From Ziziphus jujuba (Eukaryota; Streptophyta; Magnoliopsida; Rosales; Rhamnaceae), in assembly GCF_031755915.1 (NCBI RefSeq), contig NC_083384.1, positions 25,375,001-25,439,000 on the forward strand: 64,000 bases of DNA, written 5' to 3'. Position 1 is the first letter of the stretch; every line of letters begins with the position of its first letter. The translations under genes were made by a program, and so were the position numbers. This document shows, piece by piece, positions 57,850 to 64,000 of this stretch. Under the pieces are notes generated by a model that saw nothing but the letters and a program-made list of their open reading frames with translations, was not told where the DNA came from and made no database searches.

Positions 57850-58180
57850 TAAGCTTCTTTTAGGTTCGGAAATAATAGTAGTGATGTTATTCATCATGAT
57901 AGTAAAGAAGCTCCCTGGAAGATAATGCATCCACGTGCATAGGCAATAGAAGACCGCCATCATCTCCTTCTCTTACACTGTATAGCGCCGCTCTGTATCA
58001 TTGAGTTTCCTACTTTCTAACGTGATCAGATACCCATCTTGAATTAGCACACCACCTATGGCATAGTCCGATGCATCCATATGCACCTCGAATAGTTTAG
58101 AGTAGTCAGGCAAGCACAACACCGGCTCCTCTGTGATTGCTTTCTTTACGTCTTCAAATGGTTGTTGGCACTTCTCCATC
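57850..58180 (-). pseudogene. Chromovirus RNase H, outer copy
   Basis: 'PFEDVKKAITEEPVLCLPDY', 'FEVHMDASDYAIGGVLIQDG' (the catalytic T-D-A-S context is M-D-A-S here) and 'LESRKLNDTERRYTV' are followed by frame damage. Confidence 0.85.
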
Positions 58181-58229
58181 CAACTCTAAGCTTGGTTCTT
58201 CTTCCACATGTTGGTCAATGGAGTAGCCT

Positions 58230-58990
58230 TCACCGAGTAGCCCTTCATAAACCGTCGATAATAGTTGACAATGCCCAAGAAAGATCTTAGTTTATCCACC
58301 TTTGTTGGTGGCTCCCATTCTTATATAGCTTACACCTTTGCTTCATCCAACATAAGTTTCTCATCCTTGATCTTATACCCCAATAACAGAATTTCTTCTT
58401 GTGCAAAGGAGCACTTCTCTAGCTTGATATATAATTCATTGTCTCGTAGTACTTGGAAGACTTATCTAAGATGTTGTAAATGTTCTTCCATAATGTCGCT
58501 ATATATGACAATATCATCCAAGTATACTACTACAAAGCGATTAAGATATAGATGGAATAGCTTGTTCATCAAGATGCAAAACATTGCAGGAACATTTGTC
58601 AAACCAACAGATATCACTAAAAATTCGTACGAACCATACCTCATGATGCATGTGATCTTGGCCTCATCACTTGCGGCTATGCGCACTTGATCGTACCCGA
58701 AGCGAAGGACAAGCTTGGTGAAATACTTTGTCTTGCCAAGTTGATCGAAGAAATCTGCAATGAGAGGGATTGGGTACTTGTTCTTGATGGTGATCTTGTT
58801 TAGAACTTAATAGTCGATACACATCCACAGCGACCCATCCTTCTTCTTTTAAAACAACACTGGTGCACCATATGGAACTTTTAAAGATCTTATGTAACCA
58901 GTTTCGACAAGGTCCTTGAGCTGTCTCCTAAGTTCTTCCAATTCTAGCGATGCCATGTGATAGGGGCTCATAGCGGGTGCTTGGACCCTA
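58230..58990 (-). pseudogene. Chromovirus reverse transcriptase, outer copy
   Basis: The open run 58686-58462 has 'YEFLVISVGLTNVPAMFCIL', 'NKLFHLYLNRF' and the catalytic '[13 protein letters not shown]'. Upstream parts (about 58980-58690) and the thumb (58440-58240) lie in other frames with stops, for example after 'VLF' near 58850. Confidence 0.85.
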
Positions 58991-59484
58991 GTTCCAACTC
59001 AATTTTGTAATCCACCTCCCTCCTAGGTGGTAGTTTCTTGGGCAGCTCCTTAGGTATCACATCCTCAAACTTCTTTAGCACTTTTTACACCTTGGAAGAT
59101 ATTGGAACGTCCTTATGGCCATCGAGCTCTTAAACAACAGCTAGATAGCTTTGGTCTTTCTTCTTAATGTCCTTTTTAAATTACATGGCAGATAAAGCTT
59201 TGGTCTTGATTTTGCTAGTCCTTTCTGTAAGCACTATGCAAATCAATCCTCCATCCATAATGCATATAGAATTTGTAAATAAGAGAGGGAAGCCTTCACT
59301 TGGTCTAGGAACTCCATGCCTAGAACAACCTTGAAGTCATCCATGGGTACCACTGATAGGTTTAGTTGGCCCACCCATTCTCCAATAGTGGCTTGTACAC
59401 CTCTAGCAACCCAAGGATAGGCTTTGCAATCGAATTTACCACCTTCATCGATCCACTCTCTTTCACGGTCTTGATCCGAAGTCG

Positions 59485-59790
59485 TTATGCCTCTTCCACC
59501 AATAAGAAATTGTATGTAGCACTCGTGTCCACCAACACTTTGGTGAACACTCCATTAATCGTTGCTTCTACAAACATTAAACCACCTTTCTTTAAGTTTT
59601 CAGGAGCGACCTTAATAGCATTCAACACTTGCAAGGAGCCCATGTTAGCTTCTTCCTCTTGTCTATCCTCATATTGAGTGGTCATGGCATTCAACACCTT
59701 TCTTTTTGGACAATCTCTAACCCAATGTGGACCATTGCACAAGAAATAAAAGTTCTTAGGTTTGAAAGCATCCTCACCTTCTCTAGGCAC
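59485..59790 (-). pseudogene. Chromovirus zinc knuckle and protease start, outer copy
   Basis: 'FYFLCNGPHWVRDCPKRKVL' has Tyr where the first knuckle Cys should be. The protease motif reads 'VLVDTSATYNF', so the DTG glycine is Ser, expected to disable the enzyme. Compare the inner copy, where DTGA is intact. Confidence 0.88.
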
Positions 59791-60045
59791 CTTTCATTTT
59801 GCGCTTTGAGTTTTGTGTACACCCTCCTCTTTTCTGCTTTCTTTAAGCTTGCTTGATTCTCCCCCACCTTTTTCATAGTTAGTTTTCTTCTCCGTTGGCT
59901 TCGAAGAGTCCTTCTGAATGGAGTAGTCGATAAAGCTCGCAATATTTGTAATGGCACTAGCTAGATCTTGTACTCCACGCCTTTTTAACTCCGTCTTTGC
60001 CCAAGGTTGTAGTCCATCCATAAAGTAGAAAAGGGAATCTTTCTC

Positions 60046-60561
60046 TTATAGGTCTGAGATCTCCGACAGCAAGTTAGTGAACTCCTTACTGTATTCTCGA
60101 ATATGGCCCACTTGTTTGAGTCGTCGAAGGCAACTTCTTGCCTCATCTTCAGTATTCTCTGGATAAAATTGCCTTTTTAGATCCTTTTTAAAGTCGTCAA
60201 AAGTATAGAAAGTGCACGTACCTCGCTTTATGTCACTATGCCTCCTTCTCCACCATAGCATGGCCGTGTCGTTGAGGTAGAGAATGTTAGTCCTAATATT
60301 CGAAACATCGTCCACAATGCCCATTGCTTCAAAGAATTGCTCCAAGCCCCAAACGAAATTCTCGAGCTCCCTCACATTTTTTACCCCAGAGTAAGACTTG
60401 GGCTTTAGCAAATCGATTAGTGGCCCCTCGCATATGGTGGTTGTCCCCGATGCCACCCTCCTATTGCGAAAAGCACAATCACCCCGTACTTCCTCTATTT
60501 GTGTGCGGATAGCATCCAATTCTCTCTCCAACATCGCACGAAGGTCTTCTACCTCCCCCAA
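60046..60561 (-). pseudogene. Chromovirus gag core, outer copy
   Basis: This is the best-kept gag run, 171 codons. It reads 'DLRAMLERELDAIRTQIEEV', 'NVRELENFVWGLEQFFEAMG', 'LNDTAMLWWRRRHSDIKRG', 'FDDFKKDLKRQFYPENTEDE' and 'IREYSKEFTNLLSEI'. This is the retrotransposon gag domain pattern (W..F...L...F.P). It continues in another frame at 60021-59794 ('MDGLQPWAKTELKRRGVQDL'). Confidence 0.85.
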
Positions 60562-60920
60562 GCATTGGTCGCATATTAAGCGGAGCTCCCACCTTAAAGC
60601 ATCATCTAGCCCATTAACTCTTTCATAGCTTGATTGATGGCACGTCCTCCGACTCTAACCTATCTAGGCGATTCTCCAACGCCTCAAATTGCTCATGCAT
60701 TCGAGCCTCATGCTCCTCCATGCATAACTCCACGCTATTCATCATGTCCTTAGACTTGGACTTGTGCCTCTGCCTCCCCGCATTGGGGTTGCGTTACTCT
60801 TCACGACCTCGCACTTCGGTAGCTCCCTCCACATTGATAGTAACATCCGAACCAGTCATCTTACCTACTTCCACGTTACGCCAACAATATGCTTGGATAG
60901 TAATTGGCTTTGATACCAAT

Positions 60921-61407
60921 TATCACGGGCCTAACTTTTCCAATGCTCCCACGCGGCACTTAGCACTTCCTATGCTAAGTAAGCCTTGTCCACGAGCCAA
61001 CACAATGCGGAAGTTAAAAATAGTAGAATAGGAAATAGGAGAGCTTGAGAGTGTTTGAGAAAATGTGGAGAATACTTGTATTGCTTGAATTCTTGAATAT
61101 GATACAAATGAGAGTCCAGTACTTTATATAGAAGGTTTGGCACGTATCACAAGAATACAAAGTTCTAGATATGTATACATATCACCTATCTAGTTAAGGT
61201 TCTAGATTATTCTAGGATTATGTACAAGATATTTACATGAAGTATTCTAGAGAGATTCTTTCCTACCATGGTTTAGGTTTCTCTTGAGTTCTCTAGAATA
61301 TTCTAGGCTCCTCTTCAGTTCTCTTGAATTCTCAGGTATCTTCAGGAAGAGTGTAAAACCTTCTAGCTTAGCCTTAAGGCTTCTACTCCTTTTGCGTGCG
61401 CATGACA
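60921..61407 (-). repeat. 5' LTR of outer chromovirus (minus)
   Basis: 487 bp, from TGTCATGCGCACGC (minus strand, at 61407) to GGCCCGTGATA at 60921. The primer site lies immediately beyond, at 60906-60919. This is the only LTR of the nest complete at both ends in this orientation. Confidence 0.88.
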
Positions 61408-62206
61408 ATAAGCTACCCTCACGGTTGACTGTTTAGCCATGGTAGATTATAAGCAATCGACTCCGTTGGGATGCTAAAATGATCTATTGTAAGTTCTCTT
61501 TTTAACCTCCCTGTCAGATAGTACTCAGGATACTGGGTACTATCTAGCACCACTAGTATATAGTATAGTACGTCAAGTATTTATATATATATATATATAT
61601 ACCAATAAATATATATGTATGTTATATTGTATTTGTATGAACCATACCTTACGAGGACGACGATCTGATGTAGTCCATCAATAGCTACCCTCGTAACTAT
61701 ATTGCCTACAAGTCTAGCCAATCGAACGGCTAATATGGATAACAACACCTTGGCTATATTGGTATCAAAATATCTACGATAGCTATATCGTGGATTGCAT
61801 GGCATGTTAGATGGTCATATACATCTCCGATACGAGTGTGCGTATTTGGTAGCATGTTATGAAATTTTAAAATTTTATTTTATCTTATGTTACCTTATTT
61901 ATTTGTAATTTGATTTCTTAATATTGTTTTTATTGCTTTTATTGTTATTACTATATTAATATTATTGTATATATAATCTTTTTAGTTTGTTATAAGAGTG
62001 TTGCCATTTGTGGAATTTATTGTAATAATATAGGAGGAATAAAATGGTACTATATAGAAATGTATTTTCGTGTAGAAAATTTTTGGAACATGCTCTAACT
62101 TTAAGGGAGATACTATCAAATTTTCCATAGGACGATCTGGTAGAATTTCTCCTGTGATTAGAACATATCTAGAATTTTGGAAGAACATCCTAGATGAGTC
62201 CTGGCA

Positions 62207-64000
62207 AATTACATCTATCACATTCCAAAACTAATTCCCCAACTCAATGACTATACAGATTGAATACTAACTAGTCCAATTTTACCAAAAATCTCATTTG
62301 ACCCATTTGCCTAAACTTTGGAATTTTCAATATATTGACAACTAAATGAAATCGGACATTCCAAAATCTAGTTGCGATAATATTTGCCAAAGAACTTGTT
62401 CGCTTCTGTCAAATTTCGACAAATTACCCGAGAACCTAGTCCCCAACAATGGCAATTTCACAAATGGACATCCATTAATAATATATAAAAATATCACCAA
62501 TATTTCACCATTTCATTTCCAATAAAGCGAAACCATATCATGTATAGACTAAAATCCTTTAAACATACTTAATCAATATGTAGCTGCGAAACTTTATATA
62601 ATAACAGTTAAAGTTTTTTTAAAAACATGCTCATAAAGAAACCAAATGTGCTCAATGTAAAAATAAAAGCATCTCCACAAGTATAATAAGACTTATAATA
62701 ATTTTGATAGGAAAATCATCAATTTTGTAAGAACTAACTCACTAAAGTAATGACCATATGCATATGTATATGAATATATATTGCCCAAAAGCATACCAAA
62801 ACTTAAATTTCTAGCTTACCACAACCATAAGCCAAGCATTTCCACTCCACAACATACACAACACTCCTGACACAAAAACAAAACTCAAAAATTCACATCC
62901 TCCACTAACAACGTGTCCAAACCGCCACTTTCACAAGAAAATCAGCAAGTAAATTATTTGAACTTTCATTCTGGTGGCCAAGTAGTAAATAAAACACAAA
63001 GACAGTAAGAAACTACTAAAATTAAAAGCTTTACCAATTTAATTCCATAAATACCAATTTAAATTCTACTAATAACATCATCATCGGTTTCTCCATCAAA
63101 AATCCAAAAAAACTTTCACATTCAATTTTCCAACAAATTCACCAACCACGTGATTCTCATGACAAGTCATTAAATCACCTTCACAGAGCATGGTTTACAA
63201 ACAATAATCCTCCACGAAGAATTCCATGGCCGACAGAAACGATCATGAACAACCCAAAATTTTCATACTTCTAATTAACAACATTTCACATTCAAAACAC
63301 AACCCAAAGTCTAAAATTTTAAGAAAAGTGAAAGACTAACCTCAATTTAAGTCCAAAACCAAGAAATGCATATCAATTTCAAAGCTTGAGTTTGAGCTCC
63401 CTCACATGCCACTTTGACTTATACAAAAAGATTTCTCACAAGTAATTACACCCAATGTAGAGCAGATAATAACCTTCAAAATGGTGCAAAGCCAGTCTCA
63501 AATGGTGGTCAAATCTAATTGCCTCCTACTCCAGCAGCAAGGAGATGGCGGAAGGGGGGAGTTTTTAAGGGGTTTGAATGATTTTTGCTTAGAATCAAAT
63601 CCCCAAATGATTTCTCAAGGTTCTAATTCTTTGGAATCATAAAGAAATTTGGACCGGTTAAGGCCCCCTTTCGAAGAATTTCACTCTCTCTCTCTAGGTT
63701 GGCCATCGGGAAGGTTGAGAAATTAGGGGGGAAAAGTAGGGTTTTATTGTGCCACATAGAAAATGAAAGCGGAGAGAGAGGGGGCGAGAGACATTGTTTT
63801 TCCCCTTTTTTTTTTTTTGGGGGGGGGGGGGGGAGTGATGGGGGAAGAAGGATTAACAGGAGTGAGTGGACGAGTGAAAATATTCAAAATAAAAGAAATT
63901 AAAAATTAAAAATTAAAAATTAAAAATAATAAAATATTAATAATTTAGATAAATTATTATAATATATATATATATATATAAAGACAGTTAACTGATTTAT
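62207..64000. other. Unassigned AT-rich end of window with simple repeats
   Basis: No gene or element boundary is established. There is a (TC)n-like tract near 63683, a T12/G14 run at about 63806-63832, five 'aaaatt' tandem units near 63899-63925, and (TA)n at 63963-63979. The reverse complement of 62.9-63.5 kb (with 'ggatttttgatggagaaacc') has the look of LTR or 5'-UTR sequence, but nothing in this window matches it. The ORF at 63699-63902 spans the homopolymers and is not credible. Confidence 0.45.

Larger units (their letters stand above)
49979..61407 (-). mobile_element. Outer chromovirus (Ty3/gypsy), minus strand
   Basis: The left LTR (49979-50420) and right LTR (60921-61407) read in the same, minus, orientation. 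The host LTR resumes cleanly outside both: 'gtgagtATAA' before and 'ATAAgctaccc' after, a 4-5-bp target duplication consistent with the uninterrupted family sequence in copy D. A tRNA-Met-like primer site (TTGGTATCAAAGCC on the minus strand) abuts the right LTR. Internal domains on the minus strand run gag, protease, RT, RNase H, integrase and chromodomain (60.7 to 56.26 kb). A second, plus-strand copy of the same family occupies 50420-55796 within it. All ORFs are broken. Confidence 0.8.
47638..62206 (+). mobile_element. Solo LTR copy C (plus strand), split by an 11.4-kb chromovirus nest
   Basis: It starts TTTAACACCCCGATTCGG (initial TG decayed) and ends GAGTCCTGGCA. Its 5' block with 'gttcgtaagctagtagtact' matches copies A and B. 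Taking out 49979-61407 leaves about 3.14 kb, very close to the 3.165 kb of copy A. It includes a 13-C run at about 48054-48066 and TA runs. A target duplication around the whole LTR is not evident, and its left neighbour is the inverted copy D. Confidence 0.7.

Noticed and set aside
58265..61031. Plus-strand ORFs opposite the outer chromovirus (up to 141 codons)
   Set aside because: Antisense shadows of RT and gag; their sequences mirror the minus-strand motifs.

Overview
This is a plant nuclear window, almost certainly from a eudicot. It is AT-rich, has no prokaryotic-style gene density, contains one intron-bearing cytochrome P450 gene, and is otherwise built from nested plant transposable elements. 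No species can be named from sequence alone.

Layout: (1) 16-3180, a 3.2-kb LTR standing alone, with 5-bp target duplications. (2) 3470-4451, a Cassandra-type TRIM in LTR-internal-LTR-internal-LTR form with 5S-rRNA-derived segments. (3) 5190-11576, a CACTA DNA transposon with large internal tandem arrays and a decayed transposase exon. (4) 14.06-15.7 kb, a degenerate short-period repeat tract. (5) 15830-21906, a complete but mutated Ty1/copia element on the minus strand with a perfect TSD. (6) 22743-31532, a second copy of the 3-kb LTR split by a 6.2-kb Mutator-like element (24190-30417) that carries a decayed FAR1-type transposase. (7) 31.6-36.0 kb, a badly decayed Ty3/gypsy element on the minus strand. 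(8) 36853-41094, an apparently intact two-exon CYP76-like P450 on the minus strand. Its 2.7-kb intron holds a LINE tail and MITE-like inserts. (9) 43763-47637, a third, 5'-truncated LTR copy on the minus strand, interrupted by a 1.45-kb Pack-MULE that carries four exons of a CCCH/RRM protein gene. (10) 47638-62206, a fourth LTR copy on the plus strand, interrupted by an 11.4-kb nest of two oppositely oriented chromovirus (Ty3/gypsy) copies. (11) 62.2-64.0 kb, unassigned AT-rich sequence.

The only gene likely to make a working host protein is the P450, an ER-anchored monooxygenase of the CYP71 clan; the genes around it are transposon-derived and broken. The window is therefore best read as an insertion history. 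A family of about 3.2-kb LTRs was the recurrent landing pad, and a MULE, a Pack-MULE and chromoviruses later inserted into separate copies. I found no prokaryote-like system, CRISPR array, tRNA gene or canonical rRNA gene. The most unusual items are the Pack-MULE gene capture, the CACTA element whose arrays combine hairpins with Pol III-like A/B boxes, the tandem Cassandra with 5S relics, and the palindromic chromovirus nest.
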